NCBI GenBank assembly: GCA_039090855.1
Contig: CM076991.1
Span: 101,754,021 to 101,818,020 of the forward strand
Length of the DNA stretch: 64,000 bases
Reading direction: 5' to 3'
Source: Macrothele yani
Lineage: Eukaryota; Arthropoda; Arachnida; Araneae; Macrothelidae
Below, piece after piece: positions 41,114 through 51,896 of the stretch (its first letter is position 1; every line of letters begins with the position of its first letter). The notes under the pieces are model-generated. The model saw nothing but the letters and a program-made list of their open reading frames with translations, had not been told where the DNA came from and ran no database searches. Made by a program: the position numbers and the translations under genes.

Positions 41114-44100
41114 CCTCATTATTGTCAACCATTATCAATCCACTGCTGGACGAAGGTCTCCCCGAGTTTCCTCCACAACGGTCTGTCTTGTGCCAGTCTC
41201 CTCCATGTCACTCCCGCATACTTTCGAATTTCATCCACCCATCTTCCATGTGGTCTTCTTCTGGGTCTTTTCCTGTCCCTTGGAATCCAATCTAAAATTT
41301 CGGCTGTCCATCGATGGTCTGTCCTTCTGGCAGTATGTCCAGCCCATTGCCATTTCAGGGATTTAACTCTGATCATGATGTCTTCCACTCTTGTCATTTT
41401 TCTGATCCACGTGTTCCTCTTCTTATCTCTCCTGGTTACACCAAGCATGCACCTCTCCATGCTTATTTGAGTTGTCTGCAGCCTTTGTATGTCACTTTTA
41501 GTTAAGGTCCACGTCTCTGCACCATACGTAAGCACTGGAAGGATGCATTGATCAAACACTTTTCTTTTAAGACATAATGGCATATTGCTCTTGAAAATCA
41601 TGCTGTTTCTTCCAAAAGCTCTCCAGGCAAGTTTTGTACGCCGATTAATTTCTTCATCAATGTGACCCTCACTTGATATCTGCTGTCCAAGATAAACGTA
41701 CGTGTCTGTTATCTCCAGCTTTTCTCCATCAATCGATAAATCTTCATTTCTTGTAAAAGCATTGTACATCACTTTTGTCTTCTGAAAGTTCATTTTTAAT
41801 CCCACTTCTTTACTCTTGTCAGCAAGTTCCTGGATCATACTCTGTAGCTCTGATGGGGTAGTTGCAAAAATGACTATGTCATCAGCAAAACGAAGGTGGG
41901 TTAGATAATCTCCATTAATCTTTATCCCTTTGTTTTCCCAGTTCAGTGATTGAAAGACATTTTCCAATGTGGCATTAAAGAGCTTCGGAGATATGGTGTC
42001 ACCTTGTCTCACTCCTTTTTCAATTTTTATGTGTGTTGTATTTTCAAACAGCCGAATCTTTGCACTTGCATTTTCATAGATGTTATTAATAATATTAATG
42101 TATGCATCTTCAATACCGCAGGATTTCAGAGCCATTGCAACTGCTGATGGTTTCACCGAATCAAAGGCTTTTTCATAATCGATAAAAGCCATGCACAATG
42201 GAAGTTCATATTCCCTCGCTCTTTCAATTAGTTCTCTCAGTACGTGGATATGATCTATTGTGCTGTAGCCACTCCTGAATCCAGCTTGTTCTCTCGGTTG
42301 AGCCATGTCCAGTGTCACCTTCAAGCGGTGTGAAAGAACTTTAGTGAAGATTTTATAAACCACTGATAGGAGGCTGATAGGTCTGTAGTTCCTGAGATCC
42401 TCAATGTCACCTTTTTTATGTAGCAAGATCATTGTAGCGTTGTTCCAATCCTCAGGAATTTTCCCTTCATTAAGGCATCGAGTGAAAATTTGGGCGAGTA
42501 ATGTTTCGATTTCTCCACTTGCTTCTTGCATGATGTCTACAGTAATTCCATCTTCTCCTGGAGCTTTTCCCCGCTTCATGTTCTTGATTGCATGTGCAAC
42601 TTCTGCTGTAAGGACTGGAAGAACTCTGGTACTGGTACCTTTCATGATGTCTGGAGTACATGTATCATCCCTTTCATATAATTTGGAGTAGAAATCTTTC
42701 ACTCTTGTCAAAATTTCGCCTTTATTTCTTGTTACAGAACCATCTTCTTTTCTCAGTGCCATAATCTGTTTTTTTCCCTTACTGAGATGTCCCTTTGCTA
42801 TCTTTAGGCTTTGGTTGTTTTCAATTGCTTTCCTTACTAGTTCACAGTTGAATTTCCTTACGTCTTCAGTGATACTTTTTCGTACTGTCTTGCATAGCTC
42901 TATATATTCCACTTTGGAAGTCACATCTTCTTTAGTTGTCCTTATCACTCTTCTTTTTTGCATCAACATTTTGGTTTTTCCTGATAATTTGTTCACATGC
43001 AATTTGTTCTTAGACCCAGCTAATTTTGTTGCTGTTTCCATAAGAGCTTTGGTTACTTTTCTGTTAACTTCAGAAATATCCACTTCTTCCGATGTTAGGC
43101 CTTCTAAAGCAGAGAATCTGTTCTTCAGTTCCAATTTGAAGGTATTATGGTGTTTTTTAAGGTTGGTTATGTCAATACATTTTGTTTGTCTTATGAGCTT
43201 GCTACGTTCGAGTTTAGTGTTGAGGTGCATCTTACATCTCACCAATCTATGGTCACTGCCTGTGTTGAACTTGTTTAGCACACTGCAGTCTTCTATGACG
43301 AATTTTTTGTTACACATAATAAAATCAATTTCACTTGTCGTCCCATTTGGATGTCTCCATGTCCATTTCCTGTGTGGCTTTTTCTTGAAAAAGGAGTTCA
43401 AGATGAAAAACCCTTCTGCGTCTGCAAACTCTACGAGAGTATTTCCACGCTGGTTTCTGTTGCCGTGACCGAATTTACCTACTGAAGTTTCATTCTGTTG
43501 CCGTTGCCCTATTTTTGCATTGAAATCTCCCATAATTATCTTCAAGTGCTGCTTACCTTTATTATTTAGATCACGAATTTCCTCATAAAATTCTTCAATT
43601 TCTTCTTCAGCATGACTTGTGGTGGGTGCATAAGTTTGATTAATCTGAGCCTGGTATCTTCTCGAGAGTTGGATAACGAGTCGTGCAGCTCTGTCAGAGG
43701 AACTTTCAACTTCTACAACTTTATCCTTCAGTTTCTTGTTTATTATAAATCCAACACCACTAGTTCTGCCAGTATCTGTCCCACGATAGTAGAAGAGATG
43801 TCCACTTTTCAGTTCAATGAGATCTTCTCCTTTTCTCCTTACCTCACTTAGCCCGACGATGTCCCACTTGATCCTTTGTAGTTCCTCTTCCAATTCAAGA
43901 AGCCTTGAATCAGAAGATAGGGAGCGTCCGTTGTACGTAGCCAAGGTCAGCATCAGATGGCAGCCTAGTCCGGTCCTCCGGGGATTCTTAGCACCCTCTG
44001 CCTTCATGTCGCACTGGCCGCTGCCTTGGCCAGGTACATTCCAGCTGCCGGAGACTGAGGGCCAAGATTTAAGTTGTGGAGTCATTTTGGAGGGGTTTGG

Positions 44101-44294
44101 CCATAACTCACCACGCTGGCCAAGCGGGTTGGTGAGTGTGGGATAGCATTTCCTCTAATCCCGATGGTATAGTTATACCGCTATTGGCGGTCGTCAGAGC
44201 CCCTTTAGTGGGAACAGGATGTACCACGAGAAGGCGGATTTGACATTTGTCAAGGAGAGGCTGTGATGTTACGCATCACCTGACCTTAAATCCC
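41114..44294 (-). mobile_element. Full-length RTE/BovB-like LINE
   Basis: ACTTAACATAT lies on both sides (41103-41113 and 44295-44305), an 11-bp target duplication. The 3181-bp element has a short 5' UTR of about 200 bp (starting near GGGATTTAAGGTCAGGTGAT on its own strand), one ORF and an 11-bp 3' UTR ending GACAATAATGAGG without a poly-A. A single ORF with AP endonuclease plus RT and a very short 3' UTR ending in a trinucleotide-like repeat is the RTE clade layout. The twin copy at 58495 has an (ATG)n tail. Confidence 0.93.
41125..44085 (-). CDS. RTE endonuclease/reverse transcriptase, intact, 986 aa
   Basis: It nicks target DNA and reverse-transcribes the element's RNA from the nick. The AP-endonuclease domain covers about residues 45-285: N52 (ATYNGRS), E81 (GLSEVRRKG), D187/N189 (IIMGDFNAKIG), D254 (SEIDFIMCNK) and the terminal S-D-H at 277-279 are all present. 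A coiled, Lys-rich linker follows (about 290-480). The RT domain (about 490-790) has NYRPISLLS, QAGFRSGYST, the first catalytic Asp in MAFIDYEKAFDS, GVRQGDTISPKLF and FADDIVIF (733 onwards). The C-terminal RTE block (about 830-986) has ETWTLTKSDIQRLQ, WQWAGHTARR and GRWVDEIRKYAG. Start chosen as the first in-frame ATG; M45 is the alternative. No stop or frameshift, so it may be recently active. Confidence 0.95.
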   Translation of the reverse strand: MTPQLKSWPSVSGSWNVPGQGSGQCDMKAEGAKNPRRTGLGCHLMLTLATYNGRSLSSDSRLLELEEELQRIKWDIVGLSEVRRKGEDLIELKSGHLFYYRGTDTGRTSGVGFIINKKLKDKVVEVESSSDRAARLVIQLSRRYQAQINQTYAPTTSHAEEEIEEFYEEIRDLNNKGKQHLKIIMGDFNAKIGQRQQNETSVGKFGHGNRNQRGNTLVEFADAEGFFILNSFFKKKPHRKWTWRHPNGTTSEIDFIMCNKKFVIEDCSVLNKFNTGSDHRLVRCKMHLNTKLERSKLIRQTKCIDITNLKKHHNTFKLELKNRFSALEGLTSEEVDISEVNRKVTKALMETATKLAGSKNKLHVNKLSGKTKMLMQKRRVIRTTKEDVTSKVEYIELCKTVRKSITEDVRKFNCELVRKAIENNQSLKIAKGHLSKGKKQIMALRKEDGSVTRNKGEILTRVKDFYSKLYERDDTCTPDIMKGTSTRVLPVLTAEVAHAIKNMKRGKAPGEDGITVDIMQEASGEIETLLAQIFTRCLNEGKIPEDWNNATMILLHKKGDIEDLRNYRPISLLSVVYKIFTKVLSHRLKVTLDMAQPREQAGFRSGYSTIDHIHVLRELIERAREYELPLCMAFIDYEKAFDSVKPSAVAMALKSCGIEDAYINIINNIYENASAKIRLFENTTHIKIEKGVRQGDTISPKLFNATLENVFQSLNWENKGIKINGDYLTHLRFADDIVIFATTPSELQSMIQELADKSKEVGLKMNFQKTKVMYNAFTRNEDLSIDGEKLEITDTYVYLGQQISSEGHIDEEINRRTKLAWRAFGRNSMIFKSNMPLCLKRKVFDQCILPVLTYGAETWTLTKSDIQRLQTTQISMERCMLGVTRRDKKRNTWIRKMTRVEDIMIRVKSLKWQWAGHTARRTDHRWTAEILDWIPRDRKRPRRRPHGRWVDEIRKYAGVTWRRLAQDRPLWRKLGETFVQQWIDNG

Positions 44295-44305
44295 ACTTAA
44301 CATAT

Positions 44306-44829
44306 ATGACTATATTATTACCAAATATTCTTACCGCTGTCATCAATACAGAAATTTCTTGTTCATGATTTTTCTCTTCCTCGTTATCAATAAAAGAAGC
44401 CTCCTGTTCTTTTTCGTACAGAACTTTGTAATAGTAGTAAATAATAATAGTAAATAGTAATAGTTTAATAAGGATTACGAAAACATCAAAATCCAGATTA
44501 CTCAGTCTACTTTAATACGATAAATTTAACTTTAATTCCAAGATTAACACTGTGATATCGACGCATTTAGTTAACATAAATTAAATTTAACGACCGCACT
44601 TATTTAAATCTTATGAAATAAGAATCTTATTTACTGTTACATGGGAGTTTAGTGCCAGTTTGTGTCGATTTGTAACGGTACTGATCCGAAGTCCTGCTTT
44701 CGATAAAGATGTCAAAGTTGTTGGACATTTTTATTGTTAATCAGCTTGGAAAGAAAGACACATATCGAAAAAAGCCACAGGAGGTGCAGTTGGCGTTTAA
44801 ATCCTTATAGCCCATAAATTTCTTAAATT
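44306..44829. other. No recognised gene
   Basis: AT-rich spacer with ATAATAGTAAATAGTAAT-type simple sequence near 44430-44470. Confidence 0.45.
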
Positions 44830-47700
44830 TCTGTAAAATGTACTTATTTTTTTATGGATATGTTCGGACATGTTCTTTCTTAGCATGTCTTTTGTAAAAA
44901 ATGATCGTGCTTATGTTATCGGTTTGTCTGTCCGTCTGTACCCACGATATCTCGGCAACCATTAGTCCGATTTGAAAAATTCTTTTTGCATTGGAAGCCT
45001 GAAATATGAGAATGATGATCCTTTATTTCGGTTTTTTTTTTACGATGTACAATTTCGCCACTAGAGGGCGTAAATGCAAATGATGTCGATTCAAAAATAC
45101 GTTTTATTCCACATATTTGCTTCTAAGCATCCGATTGAAAAAATTATTTTATCTTTCGATTCCATTTATGCTAAGATATTTTAGATATAGTTACTTTTCA
45201 TAAATTACTCATATATTTCCCGCTAGGGGGCGAAAAAGTAAATTACATTTTTCCCCATAAATCATCTTCTAAAGCTCCGATTTGAAAAAAAAATATTTCA
45301 GCGAATACACCTCCTGATGAAAATTTTTTTGCATATAATTTCTAATTTTTGGTAAAGAATACTTTAGCTACCAGGGGGAGTAAGTGTTAATTTTTGCTTC
45401 TGATGCATTTGCCATAAAATCTGAGCTTCTAAAATATCGATTGAAAAAATTATTTCGTGGACTGATGCCACTCACATTCGATAAACCTTTTCGGAATATT
45501 TTCTCCTTAAAATATTCCACAGTTTCTCGGCCAGGGGGCGTAGATGTATATCTTATTTTTTTGTCAATATCTTTACTTCTAGCAGCTCGATTTCAAAAAT
45601 TCCTTCTTTGTTGGTTAGTGTCTTCAGTGTGACGTGTTTTTCATATATATTCAAAAATTTCGAGTAATTCATAGACTTTCCGCTAGGGGCGTAGAGGTAA
45701 ATTGCGTTTCCTTGTATATCTCTGCTTCTAAATCTCCGATTTGAAAAATCCTTTCTGCACAGGATACCGCTCCTGATGGGAAATCCTTTGCACATAATTT
45801 ATAATTTTTGTAAAAAAACAGTTTGGCCACCAGTAGGCGTAAGTCTTAATTTCCGCTTTTGATGTATTTGCAGCAAAATATGAGCTTCTAAATTCTCGAT
45901 TGAAAAAAAGGGCGTTTGTAGACCGATGCTACTCATGTCAACAAACCTTTTAAAAATATGTTCTTCTTAAAATAATGTATGGTTTCTACGCCAGGGTGTG
46001 CAGATGCATATCTTATTTTTGTCAATATCTCTATTTCTAGGAGTCCGATTTGAAAAATTCCTTCTTTGTTGGATAGTGTTTCTAGCATGACATGTTTTTC
46101 ATATAATTTCAGAATTTTCAAGTAATTCATAGACTTTTCGCTAGGGGGAGTAAAGGTAAATTGCTATCCCCCTATATCTCTGTTTCTAAATCTCAGATTT
46201 GAAAAATATTTTCTTCAGCGGATACACCTCCTGATGGAAAATCTTTTGCATATAATTTCTAATTTTTGGTAAAGAATACTTTGGTAACCATGGGGCGTAA
46301 GTGTTAATTTTTGCTTCTGATGTATTTGCCATAAAATCTGAGCTTCTAAAATATCGATTGAAAAAATTCTTTCCTGGACTGATGCCCCTCATCGATAAAC
46401 CTTTCCGGAATATTTTCTTCTTAAAATATTCCACAGTTTCTCTGCCAGGCGGCGTAGATGTATATCTTATTTTTGTCAATATTTCTACTTCTAAGAGTCC
46501 GATTTGAAAAATTCCTTCTTTGTTGGATAGTGTTTACGATTCGAAATGTTTTCCCTATAAATTCAAAATTTTCAAGTAAATCATAGACTTTCCGCTAGGG
46601 GGCGTAAAGGTAAATTGCTTTCCCCCTATATCTCTGTTTCTAAATCTCCGATTTGAAAAATTCTTACTGCACCGGATACAGCTCCTGGTGAGAAATCCTT
46701 TGCACATAATTTCTAATTTTTGTAAAAAATGGTTTGGCCACCAGGTGGCGTAAGTCTTAATTTTCGCTTCCGATGTATTTTCAGCAATATATGAGCTTCT
46801 AAAATCTCGATTGAAAAAAAAGTCGTTTATTGACCGATTCTACTTATGTCTACAAACCTTTTAGGAACATTTTCTTCTTGAAATAATGCATGGTTTCTAC
46901 GCCAGTGTGCGTAGATGTATATCTTATTTTTATCAATATCTCTATTTCTAGGAGTCCGTTTTGAAAAATTCCTTCTTTGTTGGATAGTGTTTACGATGCG
47001 AAATGTTTTTCCTATAAATCCACTCCGACTTAGAATCATAGACTTTCCGTTAGGGGCACAGAGGTAAATTGCGTTTTCTGAGTTATTTCTGCTCCTAAAA
47101 CTCAGATTTGAAAAATTCTTTCTGTATCGCATACAAGACCTGATGGAAAATATTTTTCACATAATTTCTAATGTTTGGTAACGAATGGTTTGGCCACCAG
47201 GGGGCATAAGTGTTAATATTTGCTTCTCATGTATTTGTAGCAAAATCTGGGATCCTGAAAACTCGACTAAATTTTTTTTTCTTGGACCGATACGGCTCAT
47301 ATGGATAAACCTTTTGCGAATACTTTCTTCCTAAAAGAACGTATGGTTTTTCCACCAGGGGACGTAAAGTCACATCTTATTTTTGTCGATATCTCTGTTT
47401 CTAAGAGTCCAATTTGAATAATTCTTTCTTTGTTGGAGAGAGTTACCGGTGCGAAATGTTTCTAATAAAAAATCATGTTTTTCTCAACGCACAAGCCTGC
47501 AATCAGAGAACGTAAGCTCAGGATTCTGTTTACAGCAATATCTGAGGGATTAAAAACCCAATTAAAAAACTTCTTTCATCCGTCAGATACTATTGCTTTC
47601 CATACCGGTTCCATTGACTTTGAATAGCTTTGATAAATTTAATTTGCGTCAAAACGGATTCAAAAGACGTGCTTATTACACCCGAAAATTCGGTATCATC
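44830..47700 (-). repeat. Family C tandem-repeat block, copy 2 (long)
   Basis: Reverse-oriented relative of 21500-22770 with many more units. GATTTGAAAAATTC, TTCTAAATCTCCGATTTG and CGCTAGGGGGCGTA recur about every 115-145 bp. Units alternate between two or three types, for example those with TTTTTGTCAATATCTC and those with CTTTTGCATATAATTTCTAA. Both blocks share the end CCGATAACATAAGCACGATC (reversed) with CAGACGGACAGACA. They also share the other end, ATTCGGTATCATCTTTCTTG. Minus-strand frames of 65-101 codons recur with phrases like LEIEILTKIRYAS and NTYAP, but no domain is recognisable. Confidence 0.78.
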
Positions 47701-48096
47701 TTTCTTGTTTAAGTTTGTTTAGAGTTTTCGAAAAAATGAATAATTTAATATTTTCTCCATAAAGAACGCTGATTCGCAGTATGCACCCACAATGCTAAAT
47801 ATACATATGGTATTATTAAAAGAAAATTTATAACTAAAACTAGAAGCGGAGATTTAAATCTTCAAGACTAAACCATATCACATTAAATTTATTTTTACAC
47901 CTTTACTCTACTTTTCACTTGTTTTTAAAAATTACGGAGGACACGTCTAACATTTTGGAAATCTCCATTAAATTTCGCATCTTATACCATATAAACGATG
48001 AAATAACTATGAAAATTAGTTAGTTAAAAAAAAAAAAAAAAAAGAGTTAAACTTAAAAATTCACGGTTTTTGCAGGTGGTGCTTATACCTTTGCAC
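47701..48096. other. No recognised gene
   Basis: Non-coding. A-run at 48028-48043 before the SINE. Confidence 0.45.
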
Positions 48097-48312
48097 GCCG
48101 CCCCGGTGGCGCATTGGTCTAAGCGATGGCTTCTGATTCCTCGTCCGAGATGGGTCCGGGTTCGAATCCCAGTGAGGCATGGATGTTGTGTTTGTCTTAC
48201 TGCACTGGCTCTCTCCCTTCCCTGGAATCAGTGACCCTAAGTTAGGGACGGGCGACTGCTTATAGCCAATTGAATTGCTGACGGTGGTCGAATCTCTAAT
48301 CAAAATAAGAAA
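48097..48312 (+). mobile_element. tRNA-derived SINE
   Basis: GCCGCCCCGGTGGCGCATTG head, box B GGTTCGAATCCCAG, body CCCTAAGTTAGGGACGGGCG. The 3' end is shortened (GGTGGTCGAATCTCTAATCA) with loss of the GTTAAACC motif. Confidence 0.92.
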
Positions 48313-49239
48313 AGAAAAATAATTTTCCCACACCCGTCACTTACCCTGAATTCGAAGTCCAGTGACGTCCCTACCGTAGACGAAAGACTTGGACATCTTT
48401 TACTTGTGTATCCCATCTTCAAAATTTTGGAAATCATTCCCAAATATACGTATTTCGTTGTACTTCCTATCGAAATCTCGTTGAACAGTGGTCACAAATT
48501 GCGTGATCACTGTTCCACGAGATTTCGCTAGAAAGGAAACAAAACCATTAACACAAACCCCAGGAAATAAAACCTTTTTGAGTTTGAAAAAAAACATTTT
48601 GTATTATTCGATAGCTTGATTGTTTAAAACTGGATAAGGAGCGCCATCTATGAATTTAAACAGTTATTTAATTAGCTTGAAATTAAAAAGAAAAAAATAT
48701 TTAGATTTCTTTTGAAGATATAGCAGGGAAGTTCGAATTGAAGATATAGCAAGGAAGTACGAATTCACTTCTCAATACGCCCTCCAGTTCAACTTGTAGT
48801 GTTCGGGCATATATGGCTTACCGAACACTATACACATCTAGCTCTTCTTAAGTGCTTCACTTAAAGTGGGGTCACGCAAATGACGTCCAAAGAAATCTTT
48901 TCTTAAAGTTCTTTTCCTTTACTTGGACAATCATCATAAAGACTGTTCATGAAGAAAGTTACTATTAGAACAAGCTTCACGTAATCACACTTATATCAGT
49001 TACTATTAAACAAGCTTCAAGTAATCATACTTCGGTACAAATAAAAAAAACGTTAGTAGGCAAGACATTTTTTAACTCCAAACGTTAAACATATAGCAGT
49101 ACTCAACACGCAGCTTTTAAATAACTGAAAACAACACCGTTTTCACGATTATAGAAATATAACATCCACCACACTCTCTTTGGACTGCTGCTTCACATTA
49201 TACAGCGATGAACCATTACACTATGATCACCTACCTATA
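48313..49239. other. No gene; two small direct duplications
   Basis: GAAGATATAGCAGGGAAGTTCGA-type sequence is duplicated at 48713-48765. A 50-odd-bp unit with GTTACTATTA and ACAAGCTTCA-GTAATCA is duplicated at 48958-49035. Nothing coding is supported. Confidence 0.55.
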
Positions 49240-50305
49240 AGCTGTAGTACCCCATTCAGCCCGCAAAACATCAGCCACTCGATTCGATGAGGTGGCGATA
49301 GGTATCCTGAGGTACCTGGTACCATAATGTCAACAGCAGGTTCTTCGGTTCCCTTACATTTCGGGGTGGTGGGGATTTAGCTCCAACCCACTTTTCCAAG
49401 TCGAACCACAAATGTTCGATTGGAGTTCATGTCATGTGAATTTGGAGGACAGGGCATTAACAGAAAGTCACCAGCCTGTTCCTCGAACTACTCCTTGACG
49501 ATTCTGGCAGTGTGGGACGGCGCATTATCCTGTTGCTAATGGCCATCACCAGCAGGGAACACAGTTGACATGAATGGGTGAACTTTGTCTGCAGCGATGT
49601 CCAGATACCTGACAGCTGTCAGGGATTGTGCTATTGGGATGATGGAGCCTAAAGTGTCCCAAGAAAACATCGCCCCACAGCATAACAGCGCCGAAGCCGG
49701 CCTGTTTCCGCCCAACAATGCATCAAAGTACCATAGCCTCTGTTGGTGATCGGCGTATCCGTGCTCGGCCGTCTGCGTCATGCACCAGGAATCTTGATAC
49801 GTCACACCAGCCCACTTTCTTTTAATCATCCACATTCCAATCTGGATGATCTTGGGCCAGTTTCATACTTTGTTGGCGATGGTGTACAGTGAGCATGGGA
49901 ACCCGGCTGCGTCTTCGGCTACGTAGGCCCATGCGCAGAAGGCTGCGATGAACTGTGTGCTGCTACATATTGCCCGGATCACGACTGTTGTAGCTGCGGG
50001 GGATTTGTCGCACTGTGGCCCTGCGGACGCTGTGAACAATGCGCGACAGTCTGCGCCCCCCTGTGGCATCAGTGAGCTGCAGAAGACACACAGCTGGACG
50101 ACGGTTCGTCGTTTGGCCATCTGTGCATGTACTCACTACAGCGGTAAGTGAACAACGCACAAGCTGCATCTTTTTCAAGATCGTAGTTCCGAGGCGTCGT
50201 TCCATCACAATTTGTCCTTTATCAAACTCCAATAAATCGGCAGCTTTTCTCATTCTGACTCCGAACATTCTTCTAACTGAAAGCCGGTCCTCGGGTTGTA
50301 TATAT
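49240..50305 (-). pseudogene. Tc1-type transposase, second family, degenerate
   Basis: The minus strand begins near 50260 with RKAADLLEFDKGQIVMERRL (the FDKGQIVM helix-turn-helix signature) and GQTTNRRP, then RLSRIVHSVRRATVRQI. It shifts frame near 49965 into TVHRSLLRMGLRSRR and VPMLTVHHRQQ. The next part, MFSWDTLGSIIPIAQSL and DKVHPFMSTVFPAGDG, is at 49660-49540. QQDNAPSHTARIVKE is recoverable around 49530 with the second aspartate intact, but a stop replaces the following Trp, and a base insertion disrupts the PIEH motif. The C-terminus is barely readable to 49250. No TIRs found. The neighbouring segments at 50273 and 50441 share a ~28-bp direct duplication (TAACTGAAAGCCGGTCCTC). Confidence 0.82.
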
Positions 50306-50470
50306 ACAGATCTGTGAACTTTACCTTCGCCACCGTTTGGTCTCCAGGAGCACTCATTTCTCTAGGCTGGGGGTGGTCATGATGTAATGGATCATCGGTG
50401 TATCTCTTGAAAAGGTTCTGTTCGGGACTACAGTCTTGTGCTAACAGAAAGCTGGTTCTCAGGTTGAATA

Positions 50471-51690
50471 CACTGAAGAGAAATTGAATTAGAGACAGCT
50501 GGCGTTATGCAAATGTGGCGCTGTGGGCGGCCCTGTAAACGGAAACGACATGACGCATGCAGCGATCCGACAATATAAGGAGTGATGCGACGGGAATCAG
50601 TAAGAGTCGGACGCAGTATGGGTAAGACGAAGGATCTAAGAGTATTTGATCGTGGGCAAACTGTCGGGGCCCGACGAATGGGTCACTCCATCTCGGAAGT
50701 CGTGCAGGCACTGGGATTTTCACAAGCCATTGTGACACGGTTGCACCGTGAGTACATCGAATCCGGTAAAACCATCCCTGCAAGGGCCAACTGCCGTGGA
50801 CAACAGCGTGTGGATGAGCGGGGTCATCGTCGGCTAGCTCACATTGTAACAGCGGATAAACAGGCCACAATGCAAGAAATCACTCTGCAATTTAACGCTG
50901 GTGCACAAAAACGTGTAAACAGCCACATCATCCAGAACCATCTCCTCGCTATGGGGTACAGAAGACATCGTCCCACGAGGGTACCGCTGCTGACCGCACA
51001 TCACAGGGTGCAAAGATTAGCGTGGGCGCGAGAACATCGCCACTGGACCCCAGACATGTGGAAAAATGTTGCCTGGACTGATGAGTCGAGATTCACGTTG
51101 GTACACGCGGATGGCAGGATACGAGTACGGCGCAAACCACATGAAGCGATGGATCCTTCTTGCCAGCAGGGTACTCTTCAAGCTGGTGGGGGTGGCATTC
51201 TCGTCTGGGGACTGTTTACCTGGACTGAAATGGGACTCCTGGTACGTGTGACATCGTCCCTCTCAGGTCATCGTTACCGGGATATCCTGGACGACCATTT
51301 GCTCCCGTTTGTGCGTCTTCAACATCCCACTGGGGACCTCATCCTACAACACGACAATGCACCGTGCTATCACTCCCGAATTGTATCCGAATGGTTGGAT
51401 GAACACTCCACCGACGTGACCTCGCTTCCTTGGCCAAATAGGTCTCCTGACCTCAATCCCATCGAGCACATCTGGGACGCCATGGAGAGAGATGTTCGAG
51501 GCTCTGACTCCCCTCCATCAAATCTTCGTGAATTGTGGGAGCTTGTTCAAGGGTCGTGGATCCGTATGGCTTCCCAAGGCTTCCGGTGTCTTGTCGAGTA
51601 CATGCCTAGACCAATCACCGCCGTCATTAGGGCGAAAGGTGGTGCTACACGTTACTAGACAGGTATCTCTAATTCAATTGCTCTTCAGTG
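50471..51690 (+). mobile_element. Complete Tc1-type transposon with DD36E spacing
   Basis: TIRs: left CACTGAAGAGAAATTGAATT, right (reversed) CACTGAAGAGCAATTGAATT, both continuing AGAGA. TA flanks both ends (50469-50470 and 51691-51692). At 1220 bp with an intact ORF it is the best candidate for a recently mobile DNA transposon in the window. Confidence 0.95.
50582..51658 (+). CDS. Tc1-type transposase, intact (DD36E)
   Basis: A DDE transposase that would excise and reinsert the surrounding element at TA sites in the nucleus. The open frame is 358 codons; the likely start is the second-group ATG giving MGKTKDLRVFDRG (residue 13), 346 aa, the usual length. Paired helix-turn-helix: FDRGQTVGARRMGHSISEVV (about 22-41) and GHRRLAHIVTADKQATMQEI (81-100), with the GRPR-like basic patch degraded to ANCRGQQ. 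Catalytic residues: D167 (AWTDESRF), D258 (LQHDNAPCYHS) and E295 (SPDLNPIEHIWD). I count 36 residues between the last two, as in the described DD36E (Incomer) lineage rather than the DD34E of classical Tc1. The C-terminus GGATRY matches the usual KGGPTRY ending. No break seen. Confidence 0.93.
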   Translation: MMRRESVRVGRSMGKTKDLRVFDRGQTVGARRMGHSISEVVQALGFSQAIVTRLHREYIESGKTIPARANCRGQQRVDERGHRRLAHIVTADKQATMQEITLQFNAGAQKRVNSHIIQNHLLAMGYRRHRPTRVPLLTAHHRVQRLAWAREHRHWTPDMWKNVAWTDESRFTLVHADGRIRVRRKPHEAMDPSCQQGTLQAGGGGILVWGLFTWTEMGLLVRVTSSLSGHRYRDILDDHLLPFVRLQHPTGDLILQHDNAPCYHSRIVSEWLDEHSTDVTSLPWPNRSPDLNPIEHIWDAMERDVRGSDSPPSNLRELWELVQGSWIRMASQGFRCLVEYMPRPITAVIRAKGGATRY

Positions 51691-51692
51691 TA

Positions 51693-51894
51693 TATTAAGA
51701 TAATGCAACGTTTGTCACAAATATTTTATTTTATTTTTTTCTTTCAAATCGACCAAGGGTTTGGTGGGTTCTGACGTAGCTTCATTAGGACGAATGCCAG
51801 TCGTCCTGATGAAACTAGTGTAGGTCAGAACACAGAAAGCTTGGTCGACTTGAAAAAATAAAATATTTTTTACGAACGCTGTATTACCTTAATA
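51693..51894. mobile_element. 202-bp palindromic fold-back element
   Basis: Arms of about 95 bp. The left begins TATTAAGATAATGCAACG and the reverse of the right begins TATTAAGGTAATACAGCG. Further in, both arms carry AAATATTTTATTTT, AAGTCGACCAAG (left variant AAATCGACCAAG), GTTCTGAC and ATGAAGCT-like sequences. The centre is GACGAATGCCAGTCGTC. It fills exactly the gap between two Tc1-type elements. No coding. Confidence 0.85.
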
Positions 51895-51896
51895 CA

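Noticed and set aside
42404..44146. Plus-strand open frames of 95-217 codons across the RTE element
   Set aside because: They are antisense shadows of the intact RTE ORF; the same shadows appear on the minus strand of the second copy (58639-60364).
49948..50317. Plus-strand frames of 67-92 codons
   Set aside because: Antisense to the degenerate Tc1-type transposase whose minus-strand motifs (FDKGQIVM, HTVHRSLLRMG) are clear.
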